Positions 15,734 through 24,824 of a stretch of 64,000 nucleotides of DNA are shown here, one piece after another. The stretch is from Streptomyces venezuelae. GTDB taxonomy: Bacteria > Actinomycetota > Actinomycetes > Streptomycetales > Streptomycetaceae. The stretch spans positions 3,658,001 through 3,722,000 of the forward strand of contig NZ_CP029192.1 in assembly GCF_008642315.1 (NCBI RefSeq), given 5' to 3'. A program made the position numbers and the translations under genes. Each line of letters begins with the position of its first letter. Position 1 is the stretch's first letter. Under the pieces are notes generated by a model. That model worked only from the letters and a program-made list of their open reading frames with translations, had not been told where the DNA came from and did not search any database.

Positions 15734-17593
15734 CTACTTCTTGGCCGGCACCGTCGGCATCCCCAGGAACGGCAGCCTCAGCGCGCCGAACGCGTCCGCC
15801 GGGACCGCCGGGGTCTTCGGTTCGACGGCCGCGAGCCGCACGTACCGCGCGCCCTGCGCCGGACGCGGGTCCTCCCCTCCCTTGTTGGGCCAGAACGACA
15901 TGGCGCGCTCGGCCTGCGCGGTGATCGTCAGGGACGGGTTCACGCCCAGGTTCGCCGAGACCGCGGCGCCGTCGACGACCGAGATGCCGGGGTGGCCGTA
16001 GAGCCGGTGGTACGGGTCGATGACGCCGGTTCGCGCGGAGTCGCCGATCGGGCAGCCGCCGAGGAAGTGCGCGGTCAGCGGGGTGCCCATGAGCTCGCCG
16101 ACGTTCGATCCGGGGAAGCCGTTGATCTCCTGCGAGAGGAGCGAGGCAGCGCGGGTGGCCTCGGGGATCTGGTCGGGGTTGGGCGCGCCGTGGCCCTGCC
16201 GGGCGGTGAGCAGCCCCTTTCCGACGCCCTTCTCCTTGCGGTACGTGGTCAGGGAGTTGTCGAGCGACTGCATGACCAGGCCGATGATGGTCCGCTCCGA
16301 CCAGTGCCGGTTGGAGAGCGAGCGGACCATCAGCCACGGGTGGCGTGCCACGTTGCCGAGCCAGCCCGCGACCCGCGCCTTGCCGCCCCGCACGCTGTAC
16401 GGGACCTGGAGCACCGTGAGGCTGCCCATGGCGTTGGACTTCTTGCCGTAGCGGACGGGCTCGATGTGGGTGGTGTCGTTCGGGTGGATCGACGAGGTGA
16501 TCGCGACGCCCTTGGTGAAGTCGGCACGCTCCACTCCGTGCTTCTTGCGGTAGCGGCGGTCGGTGGTCTGGGCGCCCACGAGCGCCTCGGAGTTGGTGCG
16601 GGTGAGGCTGCCGAGGCGTGCGGAGATGTGCGGCAGCAGGCCGGTGTCCTTCATGCGGTGCAGGAGCGTCTGCGTGCCGTACGTACCGGCGGCCACGACG
16701 ACCTTGCGGGCCGTGAACGTACGCCCCTGGCCCTTGCGCTTCTTGTCGGTCGGCAGGGTCGCGACGGCGAAGCCGCCCCGGGAGTCCTCGGTGACGGCGA
16801 CGACCGACGTCATCGGGTGGACGACCGCGCCGGCCTTCTCCGCCAGGTACAGGTAGTTCTCGTTCAGGGTGTTCTTCGCGCCGTGGCGGCAGCCGGTCAT
16901 GCACTCCCCGCACTCGGTGCAGCCCCTGCGGGAGGGGCCCGCACCACCGAAGTAGGGGTCGGGAACTTCCGCGCCGGGCTTGGACGTTGAAGAACCGTCC
17001 GCGTCCTTCTCGTCGCCGAAGAAGACGCCGACGGGTGCCATGTGGAAGCTGTCGCCGACCCCCAGCGCCTGGGCGGTGGCCTTCAGATGGACGTCCGACG
17101 GTGTCATCGTCGGGTTGAGCCGCACCCCGAGCATGCGCTTGGCCTGCTCGTAGTAGGGGCGCAGCTCGTCCTGCCAGTCCGTGATGTCCTTCCACTGCGC
17201 GTCCTTGAAGAACGGCTCCGGAGGTACGTAGAGGGTGTTGGCGTAGTTCAGCGAGCCGCCGCCGACCCCTGCGCCCGCGAGGACCATCACGTTGCCGAGC
17301 AGGTGGATGCGCTGGATGCCGAAGAGGCCGAGCGCGGGCGCCCACAAGTAGTTCTTCAGGTCCCAGGAGTTCTTGGGCAGTGTCGCGCGCGTGAAGCGGC
17401 GGCCCGCCTCCAGTACGCCGACGCGGTAGCCCTTCTCCGTCAGACGCAGCGCGGACACGGCCCCGCCGAAGCCGCTGCCTATGACGACGACGTCGTAGTC
17501 ATACCCGTCGTACCCGTCGTGCGCGGCGTGCCCGTCATGCGCGGCGTCCTCGCCCACGGGGTCCAGGTTTTGGGCAGAGCTCTCCTGTGACAT
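15734..17593 (-). CDS. GMC-family FAD oxidoreductase, cholesterol-oxidase-like, with ferredoxin-type Cys motif
   Basis: 619 residues. Seen: the FAD dinucleotide fold (VVVIGSGFGG, about 35-44), GAGVGGGSLNYANTL near 107-120, and a C-terminal GMC part with MGTPLTAHFLGGCPIG and HPGISVVDGAAVSANLGVNPSLTITAQAERA. An unusual insert at 225-235 has four Cys spaced C-x2-C-x2-C-x3-C (GCTECGECMTGCRHGA). The family includes sterol oxidases (ChoD group), but several members do not oxidise cholesterol, so the substrate is open. The gene starts 27 bases after the semialdehyde dehydrogenase gene, so the two probably form one transcript, suggesting coupled alcohol/aldehyde oxidation. Confidence 0.92.
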   Translation of the reverse strand: MSQESSAQNLDPVGEDAAHDGHAAHDGYDGYDYDVVVIGSGFGGAVSALRLTEKGYRVGVLEAGRRFTRATLPKNSWDLKNYLWAPALGLFGIQRIHLLGNVMVLAGAGVGGGSLNYANTLYVPPEPFFKDAQWKDITDWQDELRPYYEQAKRMLGVRLNPTMTPSDVHLKATAQALGVGDSFHMAPVGVFFGDEKDADGSSTSKPGAEVPDPYFGGAGPSRRGCTECGECMTGCRHGAKNTLNENYLYLAEKAGAVVHPMTSVVAVTEDSRGGFAVATLPTDKKRKGQGRTFTARKVVVAAGTYGTQTLLHRMKDTGLLPHISARLGSLTRTNSEALVGAQTTDRRYRKKHGVERADFTKGVAITSSIHPNDTTHIEPVRYGKKSNAMGSLTVLQVPYSVRGGKARVAGWLGNVARHPWLMVRSLSNRHWSERTIIGLVMQSLDNSLTTYRKEKGVGKGLLTARQGHGAPNPDQIPEATRAASLLSQEINGFPGSNVGELMGTPLTAHFLGGCPIGDSARTGVIDPYHRLYGHPGISVVDGAAVSANLGVNPSLTITAQAERAMSFWPNKGGEDPRPAQGARYVRLAAVEPKTPAVPADAFGALRLPFLGMPTVPAKK

Positions 17594-17620
17594 TGACTCT
17601 CCTCGTTGAGAACTAACGCA

Positions 17621-19237
17621 CTAGCGCAGGCGAAGCGCCTTCATGACCTTCAGGCTGGTGCTCATGAACGCCGCGTACTTCTCGTCGTCCAGACCGAACG
17701 CCGGCGCCAGCGGCATGACCCGCTGGGACGCCACGGTCTGCGCCTCGGTGTACTTGAGGATTCCCTCGGAGCCGTGCCGACGGCCGAGACCGGAGTCCTT
17801 CATGCCGCCCATCGGGGCCTGCGCGCTGCCGTAGGCGGGCGCGTAGCCCTCGTTGACGTTGACCGTGCCGGTGCGCAGGCGGGCGGCGACCTTGCGGCCG
17901 CGGCCGCCGTCCTTCGTCCAGACCGAGGAGTTCAGGCCGTACGGCGTGGCGTTGGCGAGCTCGACCGCCTCGTTCTCGTCCGTGAAGCGGTAGATGGAGA
18001 CGACCGGACCGAAGGTCTCCTCGTTGCAGACCGCCATCGGGGCCTCGACGCCGTCGAGGATCGTGGGCTCGTAGAAGTAGGGACCGATGTCGGGGCGCGC
18101 GACGCCGCCCGCGACGAGCGTGGCGCCCTTGGCGACGGCCTCCTCGACGTGCCGGGTCACGGTCTCCAGCTGCCGCTCGCCGACGAGGGAGCCCATGTCG
18201 GCGCCGTACGCGAGGGACTTGCCGAGCCGCATCGCCTTCGTGCGCTCCGCGAAGCGCGCCACGAACTCGTCCGCGATCGACTCGTGGACGTAGAGCCGCT
18301 CGATGGAGATGCAGAGCTGGCCCGCGGAGGAGAAGCAGGCGCGCACCGCGCCCGACGCGGCCTTGTCGACGTCGGCGTCGTGCAGCACCAGCATGGCGTT
18401 CTTGCCGCCGAGTTCGAGCGAGACGCCGACCAGGCGTGCGGCGGCGCCCTGCGCGACCTCGCGGCCGGTGCGGGTGGAGCCGGTGAAGGAGACGTAGTCG
18501 GCGTGCTTGACGATCTCGGGTCCCACGACGGGGCCTTCGCCGAGGACGACCTGGAAGACCTCCGCGGGCAGGCCCGCCTCGATGATCAGGTCGCGGGCCC
18601 AGAGCGCGGTCAGGCAGGTCTCCGTGTCGGGCTTCATGACCAGGGCGTTGCCCGCGGCGAGGGCCGGCAGCGCGTCGCCGACCGAGAGTTCGAGCGGGTA
18701 GTTCCAGGGGGCTATCTGGCCGACGACGCCGCGCGGCTGGCGGTTCTCGGTGACCTTGGTGAGGACGGGGACGACGCCGGTGTGCCGCTTCGACGCCAGG
18801 TAGGAGGGTGCCTTGCGGCCGTAGTGCCGGGCGGCGACCACGACGGCCTGGACCTCCTCGTGCGCGTGCAGCCGGGACTTGCCGGTCTCCAGCTGGATCA
18901 GGTCGAGGACCTCGGCCTGGCGCTGCAGCACCAGGTCGTGGAAGCGCAGCAGGACGGCGGCACGCTGCTTGGCGGGGGTCCTCGCCCAGGCGATCTGGGC
19001 GGTGCGGGCCCGCTGGAAGGCGGTCGTGACGTCCTCGGGGGTGGACTCGGGCAGGTCGGCCAGCTTCTCGCCGGTGAGCGGCGAGTGGTTGGCCGTCCGT
19101 CCCGACCCGATGACGTCACGGGTGAGCTGGGCGATCAGCTCGGGTGTGACCACGTCGGCGGCGGTGCGCGCGCCGTCGGGGGCCGGGGCGGTCGGGTTCG
19201 TTCCGAGGGGCGCTGCGGTGGCCTGCGAGTCCGTCAT
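17621..19237 (-). CDS. Succinate-semialdehyde dehydrogenase (NADP+), ALDH superfamily
   Basis: 538 residues. It oxidises an aldehyde, probably succinic semialdehyde, to the acid using NAD(P)+. Seen: IAPWNYPLELSVGDALPALAAGNALVMKPDTET (cofactor fold), the catalytic Glu in LELGGKNAML, the catalytic Cys in FSSAGQLCISIERLYVH, and NEETFGPVVSIYRF. The mix of features fits the actinobacterial GabD2 group of semialdehyde dehydrogenases. The N-terminal 30 residues are low-complexity. It is the first gene of an apparent two-gene transcript with the GMC oxidoreductase, so the real substrate may be the product of that enzyme. Confidence 0.92.
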   Translation of the reverse strand: MTDSQATAAPLGTNPTAPAPDGARTAADVVTPELIAQLTRDVIGSGRTANHSPLTGEKLADLPESTPEDVTTAFQRARTAQIAWARTPAKQRAAVLLRFHDLVLQRQAEVLDLIQLETGKSRLHAHEEVQAVVVAARHYGRKAPSYLASKRHTGVVPVLTKVTENRQPRGVVGQIAPWNYPLELSVGDALPALAAGNALVMKPDTETCLTALWARDLIIEAGLPAEVFQVVLGEGPVVGPEIVKHADYVSFTGSTRTGREVAQGAAARLVGVSLELGGKNAMLVLHDADVDKAASGAVRACFSSAGQLCISIERLYVHESIADEFVARFAERTKAMRLGKSLAYGADMGSLVGERQLETVTRHVEEAVAKGATLVAGGVARPDIGPYFYEPTILDGVEAPMAVCNEETFGPVVSIYRFTDENEAVELANATPYGLNSSVWTKDGGRGRKVAARLRTGTVNVNEGYAPAYGSAQAPMGGMKDSGLGRRHGSEGILKYTEAQTVASQRVMPLAPAFGLDDEKYAAFMSTSLKVMKALRLR

Positions 19238-19372
19238 GCACGTGAGAGTAGGCCTCCACCAGGCTTTTGGGTACCCATCGGTAACGGGGGTTCACGGCCT
19301 CCGCACATGACGCCAGTGATTGCTGGCGACAAAGCCGCTGATCAGGCCGTTACCGCTGTGCCGAGCGACTTC

Positions 19373-21073
19373 TCAGAGTTTGTGGAGCTCCAGGTCCGCG
19401 ATCGCCCTCTCGGCGACCTCGCGGCCCCGTCCGGTGAAGTCGCCCTTGCCGGGATAGTCGATCCACAGCCGGTACATGTTCCCCGCATCGGTCCGGTAGT
19501 ACAGGATCCTCGCCTCGCGCGGCAGCTCGGTCTGCGAGTCGGTGTACGTGACCGTGTTCTCGGCGGCGCTCCGGTCCCGGTACTTCGTCTCCTTGGTCGT
19601 GGCGGCGGGTGCGGGGTCGCTGGACATGTCGCTGATCGACGACTCGCCGCTCTCCTCGAACGTCTCCGCGTCGGCGTACGCCTGGGCGGCCGCGGTCCCC
19701 GCGACCTCGAGCGAGGTGTCCTTCTTCTCCGCGAGATCGAGCGTCACGAAGACGGCGCCGCTGGGATCGGTGTATCTGGCCCAGGACTTGTCCGTGTCGG
19801 TGGCCTCCGGCTTGCTCTCCACGTAGCCCTTCGGGACGGAGACCGTGGCGGAGACCGCCTTCGCCTCGTGGTTCGCCCAACTCTCCGCGTCCGAGCCCCC
19901 GAAAGGATTCAGCGCCACGAGCACGCCCGCGGCCACCGCCGCGACGACCACTCCGGCGACGACGGCGAGCGCCTTGCGGCTGAGGAAGACCCCCTTGCCG
20001 CGCCCCTGGTCGCCGCCGCCCGCGACGGTGACGTGCTGCGTCGGCGCGGGCTGTGGAGGCCTCGCCGCCTCCTCCAGGAGGGCGCGGACCCGCGCGGCAT
20101 CGGGGCGCTGGGCGGGGTCCTTGACCAGCAGGCGGTTGATCGCCTCGGCCAGCGGGCCCGACGCGGACGCGGGCGCCGCCGGGGTCGCGTTCAGGACGGA
20201 CTGGAGCGTCGCGGGGGTGTTGTTGCGGCGGAAGGGGGAGACGCCCTCGGTCGCCGCGTACAGGACGACGCCGAGCGACCACAGGTCGGACGCCGGTCCT
20301 GGCCGCTGGCCGAGCACGCGCTCCGGCGCGATGAACTCGGGCGACCCGACGAACCCGCCGGTGTCCGTCAGATTGGTCTCGCCCTCGATCTGGGCGATGC
20401 CGAAGTCGGTGAGGACGACACGGTCGTGCCGGCCGAGCATCACGTTGTCGGGCTTCACGTCGCGGTGCAGGATGCCCGCGCCGTGCGCGGCGTCCAGGGC
20501 GTTCAGCACGTCGAGGCCGATCCTTGCGGCCTCGCGGGCGCCGAGCGTGCTCTCCTGGAGCGCGGCGCCGAGGGAACGGCCCTGCACGAGTTCCATCACG
20601 ATCCACGGCTGGCCGTCCTCGACCGCCACGTCGTGGACGTTGACCACGGCCGGGTGGTCGAGGCGGGCGGCGGCACGCGCCTCGCGGCGCATCCGCTCGA
20701 AGGCGTTGGCCCGCTCGCGCTCCGGCAGGTGGTCGGGGACGCGCGGCTCCTTCACGGCGACCTCGCGGTCCACCGTCTCGTCCTTGGCGCGCCACACCGT
20801 GCCCATGCCGCCGTGGCCGAGCTTGGCGAGCAGCCGGTAGCGCCGCGCGATCAGCCGTCCGGTGCCGGGCTCGGTCCCGTGGGGCGGTTCGGGGGCGGGC
20901 GGCTGGTCCGGCACGACCTGGGTCGGCGGGGCGTACGGCTGCGTGTACGGGTTGTCGGGGTGCGCCGCGCCGCCCTGGCCGGCTTGCCCCGGTACGCCCG
21001 GCGGTCGTGGTGGCTGGAGGCCGAAGCTGGTGGGTTCGTACGGCCCGTAAGAGGCTCCCCCGTCGTTACTCAT
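19373..21073 (-). CDS. Membrane Ser/Thr protein kinase (PASTA-less receptor type), array member 5
   Basis: 566 residues. Seen: a Pro/Gln/Gly-rich N-terminus (1-70), a complete Hanks kinase domain with GHGGMG (86-91), Lys108 in VAVKEP, HRDVKPDN with Asp205 and DFG 223-225, an activation loop TDTGGFVGSPEFIAPE, one transmembrane helix near 360, and an extracellular domain (about 385-566) starting SVPKGYVES. The ectodomain resembles those of the other kinases in the array but is the most divergent. It lies 135 bases downstream of the dehydrogenase start and is independent of it. The ligand is unknown. Confidence 0.94.
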   Translation of the reverse strand: MSNDGGASYGPYEPTSFGLQPPRPPGVPGQAGQGGAAHPDNPYTQPYAPPTQVVPDQPPAPEPPHGTEPGTGRLIARRYRLLAKLGHGGMGTVWRAKDETVDREVAVKEPRVPDHLPERERANAFERMRREARAAARLDHPAVVNVHDVAVEDGQPWIVMELVQGRSLGAALQESTLGAREAARIGLDVLNALDAAHGAGILHRDVKPDNVMLGRHDRVVLTDFGIAQIEGETNLTDTGGFVGSPEFIAPERVLGQRPGPASDLWSLGVVLYAATEGVSPFRRNNTPATLQSVLNATPAAPASASGPLAEAINRLLVKDPAQRPDAARVRALLEEAARPPQPAPTQHVTVAGGGDQGRGKGVFLSRKALAVVAGVVVAAVAAGVLVALNPFGGSDAESWANHEAKAVSATVSVPKGYVESKPEATDTDKSWARYTDPSGAVFVTLDLAEKKDTSLEVAGTAAAQAYADAETFEESGESSISDMSSDPAPAATTKETKYRDRSAAENTVTYTDSQTELPREARILYYRTDAGNMYRLWIDYPGKGDFTGRGREVAERAIADLELHKL

Positions 21074-21215
21074 CCCCCATGCCTACCCCGCGGAGCACCT
21101 CGGTTTCCAGCCAGCCCCCGCATTGTGACCGGGGTGATGCACGTGGCGGGACGCCTCGGCGTACCCGAAAGGCCGGGGCCGCTGTCACCCGCGTACGCGC
21201 ACCGCCCGGGCCCCC

Positions 21216-22904
21216 TCACCTGCGTACGAACGTGTCCACCGCCGCGTCGAAGTACCTCCGCGCCTGCGCCGCCTCCCCGACCGGCGCCGACACCCATACG
21301 TCGAACATCCGGCCGCCCTCCTCCCAGCAGAGGTCGAGCGTGCGGCGGCCGTCCTTCTCGTTGCGCGGCCCGTCCCAGGTGAACTCGAGCAGCGCCGCCG
21401 GCCGGCCGTTGCGCGTGGTCTCCGAGACCCTGCCGTCGCGGTATCCGGGGTTGTCCCGAGGGCCGTTCGCGTCGGCGCGGCGCTGCGCGGCGAGCGGGCC
21501 GCCCCGGCCGGCCGCCGCCTCCTCGATGCCGATGCGGTACGTCCCGTCGGACGACGCGTAGAACACGCGGGACCCGTCCGCCTGACGCCGGAAGCCTTCG
21601 GGGACGGCGAGCGCGAAGCCCCTGGGATCCTTCGCGATGCGGTAGCCCTGGGGCGCCTGCGGCGAGGACGGCCGCGCCGTGGGGGTCGTCACGGTGACCG
21701 TCGGTGTCGGCGAGCTCTGCGTCGCCGTGGCGGAGGAGGGCGGGGCCGGTGTGCCCCCGCCGTCGCCGTCCCGGCTCAGCAGCAGCGCCGCGGAGACCCC
21801 GGCGCCCGCCATGGCGGCCACCAGAGCGGCGGCGATCATGAAGGTTCTGCCGTGCTTCTCCGGCTTCACGAGCCCCGCGGCGGCCTGCGCGGCGAGCAGC
21901 TCCCGCTCGGCCTGCGTCGGGGCACCCCGGCCCGACCGCCCCGGCAGCCCGTGCAGCCCCGGGAGTCCGGGCCGCCCGGAGAGCCCCGGCAGCCCGGCCC
22001 CCGGTCTCTCCCGCACCACCGTCGGCATCCGCCCCGTCTCGACGTACACCCGCAGCAGCCCCTCCGCCTCCGCCGCGTCCATCCGCCGCTGCGGATCACG
22101 GTCGAGGAGTCCGAGCACCACGGGCAGCAGCGGATCGACGGCCGCGGATGGCCGGATCTCGTCGAAGACGACCGCGTGCAGGACGCCGCCGATGGAGTCG
22201 CGGCGGAACGGCGACTCGCCCGCGAGCGCGGTGACGAGCAGGGCGCCGAGCGACCACAGGTCCGACTCGGGGCCCGTCCGCTCCCCCGCCATCCGCTCCG
22301 GCGCCGTGTACTCGGGCGAGCCCACGAACGACCCGACCTCCGTGAGCGTCGTCGCGCCCGAGAGCTGCGCGATGCCGAAGTCGGTGAGCACGACACGGTC
22401 GGTCTCCCGCTCCAGGAGCACGTTGGCGGGCTTGAGGTCACGGTGCAGGATGCCCGCCTCGTGCGCGGTGCTCAGGGCGCCCAGCAGGTCGATGCCCATC
22501 CGCGCCACGGCGTGCGCGTCCAGCGGCCCGCCCCGCGCGATGCGCCCGGCCAGCGAACCGCCCTCGATCAACTCCATGACGATGTACGGCTGTTCGTCCT
22601 GCACCACCACGTCATGGACCACGATGACGTGCGGATGACGCAGCTGCGCCACGGCCCGCGCCTCGCGCAGGGTCCGCTCGCGCCGCTGTTCCGCCTCGGC
22701 GTCGGAGAGGGTCTCGTCGCGCGCGAGTTCCTTGACGGCCACCCGGCGTCCGAGGAGCAGATCGGTGGCGCGCCACACGACCCCCATGCCGCCCCGCCCG
22801 AGTGGCGCGTCCAGGCGGTAACGGCCCGCGATCACCCGGGCGTTGCCTCCACCCGCCGCTCCGGCGTGGTCTCCCAGGCTCCCCATGCGGCCATCATGCC
22901 CCAC
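21216..22904 (-). CDS. Membrane Ser/Thr protein kinase, array member 4
   Basis: 562 residues. Seen: a kinase domain with GRGGMG (36-41), Lys58 in VAVKEL, HRDLKPAN with Asp156, DFG 175-177, and GSFVGSPEYTAPERM in the activation loop. A Pro/Gly-rich juxtamembrane stretch with repeated GLPGL/GRPGL-like units (about 300-335) precedes one transmembrane helix near 360-380 and an ectodomain beginning DPRGFALAVPEGFRRQ that contains LLEFTWDGP. The ectodomain follows the same plan as its neighbours. The numbering uses the GTG at 22904. An ATG six codons in (22886) may be the true start. Confidence 0.94.
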   Translation of the reverse strand: MGHDGRMGSLGDHAGAAGGGNARVIAGRYRLDAPLGRGGMGVVWRATDLLLGRRVAVKELARDETLSDAEAEQRRERTLREARAVAQLRHPHVIVVHDVVVQDEQPYIVMELIEGGSLAGRIARGGPLDAHAVARMGIDLLGALSTAHEAGILHRDLKPANVLLERETDRVVLTDFGIAQLSGATTLTEVGSFVGSPEYTAPERMAGERTGPESDLWSLGALLVTALAGESPFRRDSIGGVLHAVVFDEIRPSAAVDPLLPVVLGLLDRDPQRRMDAAEAEGLLRVYVETGRMPTVVRERPGAGLPGLSGRPGLPGLHGLPGRSGRGAPTQAERELLAAQAAAGLVKPEKHGRTFMIAAALVAAMAGAGVSAALLLSRDGDGGGTPAPPSSATATQSSPTPTVTVTTPTARPSSPQAPQGYRIAKDPRGFALAVPEGFRRQADGSRVFYASSDGTYRIGIEEAAAGRGGPLAAQRRADANGPRDNPGYRDGRVSETTRNGRPAALLEFTWDGPRNEKDGRRTLDLCWEEGGRMFDVWVSAPVGEAAQARRYFDAAVDTFVRR

Positions 22905-23000
22905 ACGTGTGCGAACGGAATGGGTCTCGCCGCGCGGCGGCTGGTTCCGGCCGCCGCCCCTGGCTGCCCCACCCGTACGACGGGGCGCCCGGGGCCCGTG

Positions 23001-24701
23001 TCAGCCCTCCCGCCAGCCTCGGAGCATCGAGTCGAACTGCTGTCGGGTCTTGTCCCAGCCCTCGGCGGGGGCGGACAGATAGATGGCGTACTCGACGCCG
23101 TCTTTGCTCACGTAGGTCTGCTCGATGGCCCGGCGCGGCCCCCTGGTCCTGTCGTTCACCCCGGACGTCCAGCTGAAGTCCCAGAGCGCTCCGTGCTGCC
23201 CCCGGAACGTGTTCGAGTCGAGATGCAGCCGCTTGTAGTCCTTGTAGTTCAACAGGCCCTTCTCCAGCTGCAGCTGATGCGCGTACGGCGACTCGGCGTC
23301 CGGGGACTTGTCGACGCCGATCCGCAGGAAGCGCCGGCCGTCGTCCGGCGTGTAGTCCACCTGCGTGCCGTTCACCTGGCGCTGCCAGCCCTTGGGCAGC
23401 ATGAGGCTGAAGCCGTCGGGGTCGTACACCCGCTTCCAGTCGGCGGGGATCCCGCGCGGGGACTTCCCGTCCTCCTGGCTCGTGCCCTGCCCCTGACCAC
23501 CCTCGTCGGCGGTGAGGCGCAGGTAGCCGAAGACCCCGGCGCCGCCGAGCAGGGCGGCCGCGACCACGAGGGCGGCGACGGCGAGTACGCGGCGGCGCCG
23601 CCCGGACGGGGCGGGCGCCGGTGCGGCCGCCGTGGTGGGCCCGCGGTCGTGCGGGGCGGTCGGGGCGTACGGGGCGGCGTGGTGGTACGGGGACGCCTGG
23701 CTGTACGGGCCTGCCTGACGCTGCGGGGTGACCTGGTCGTACGAAGGGGACGTCTGGTCGTACGGAGACGTCCTGCCGTACGAAGTGGTCGGGCCCTGCT
23801 GGGCGGCGGGGCCCTGCGTGGCGCTCTCGGGCTGCGTGTTCGCCTGGGTCGGCACATAGGGCTGCGGCATGCCAGGCCGCCGCCCCTCCGCCGCCTCGGC
23901 CAGCATCGACTCGGCCTCCGCCGCGGTCGGCCTGGCCGCCGGATCCTTGCGCAGGAGCGCCTCGATGATGGGCGCGAGGAGCCCCGCGTGCTGCGGCGGT
24001 TCGGGCTCCTCGGTCACCACGGCCTGCATCGTGCCCAGCGGCGACGTACGGCGGAACGGCGAGTTCCCCTCGACCGCCGTGTACAGCGTCGCCCCGAGCG
24101 CCCACAGGTCGGACGCGGGCCCCGGGTTGGCGCCGCTGACGCGCTCGGGCGCCAAATAGTCGACGGAGCCGACGACTTCCCCGGTCCGCGTGACCGTGGA
24201 GTCCCCCTCGATGGCGGCGATCCCGAAGTCCGTGAGCAGGATGCGCCGGTCGTCCGAGAGGAGTACGTTGCCGGGCTTGACGTCGCGGTGCAGCACCCCG
24301 GCGGCGTGCGCGGCCCGCAGCGCCTTCAGGGTCCACAGGCCGATGCGGGCGGCCTCGACGGGTTCGACACGGCCGTCGTCCTTGACCGCGTCCGCGAGCG
24401 AGCGGCCCTCGACCAGCTCCATCACGATCCAGGGGCGGTCGTCGTACTCCAGGACGTCGTGGACGGTGACGACGGCGGGGTGGTTGATGCGGGCGGCGGC
24501 GCGCGCCTCCGTCTGGGTACGCGTGAAGAGGACCGCGCGGTCGGCCTCCTGCACGTACTGCGCGGCCGTCAGTTCCTTGACGGCGACGGCACGGTGCAGC
24601 ACCTCGTCCTGTGCGCGCCACACCCGTCCCATGCCACCGCGGCCGATGGACTCGGCGAGTCGGTAGCGGCCCGCGAGGACCAGGCCCTGCATCTGATTCA
24701 C
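23001..24701 (-). CDS. Membrane Ser/Thr protein kinase, array member 3
   Basis: 566 residues from the GTG at 24701, preceded by GGGGAA; a TTG four codons earlier is less likely. Seen: GRGGMG (20-25), Lys42 in VAVKEL, HRDVKPGN with Asp140, DFG 158-160, and GEVVGSVDYLAPE. A juxtamembrane linker of Gln/Tyr/Ser/Pro repeats (about 275-365, many SYGRTSPYDQ-like units) leads to one transmembrane helix and an ectodomain starting DPDGFSLMLPKGWQRQ with ALWDFSWTSG. The Tyr/Ser/Thr-rich linker could be an autophosphorylation segment, which is inference. Confidence 0.94.
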   Translation of the reverse strand: MNQMQGLVLAGRYRLAESIGRGGMGRVWRAQDEVLHRAVAVKELTAAQYVQEADRAVLFTRTQTEARAAARINHPAVVTVHDVLEYDDRPWIVMELVEGRSLADAVKDDGRVEPVEAARIGLWTLKALRAAHAAGVLHRDVKPGNVLLSDDRRILLTDFGIAAIEGDSTVTRTGEVVGSVDYLAPERVSGANPGPASDLWALGATLYTAVEGNSPFRRTSPLGTMQAVVTEEPEPPQHAGLLAPIIEALLRKDPAARPTAAEAESMLAEAAEGRRPGMPQPYVPTQANTQPESATQGPAAQQGPTTSYGRTSPYDQTSPSYDQVTPQRQAGPYSQASPYHHAAPYAPTAPHDRGPTTAAAPAPAPSGRRRRVLAVAALVVAAALLGGAGVFGYLRLTADEGGQGQGTSQEDGKSPRGIPADWKRVYDPDGFSLMLPKGWQRQVNGTQVDYTPDDGRRFLRIGVDKSPDAESPYAHQLQLEKGLLNYKDYKRLHLDSNTFRGQHGALWDFSWTSGVNDRTRGPRRAIEQTYVSKDGVEYAIYLSAPAEGWDKTRQQFDSMLRGWREG

Positions 24702-24824
24702 GTTTCCCCACAATGGTCTTGACAGGGCCAGGTTAAGGAGCGGGAGCCGCGCAGGGAACCACAGGGGGGCTTAGGAGACCGCACTGTGACGCATGCCGTG
24801 CATGTCCCGATGGCCGGATTCGGC

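Noticed and set aside
17606..21382. A long plus-strand frame (over 1250 codons) opposite the semialdehyde dehydrogenase and a kinase
   Set aside because: Mirror of the real genes; composition dominated by Arg, Gly, Asp and His with no recognised family.
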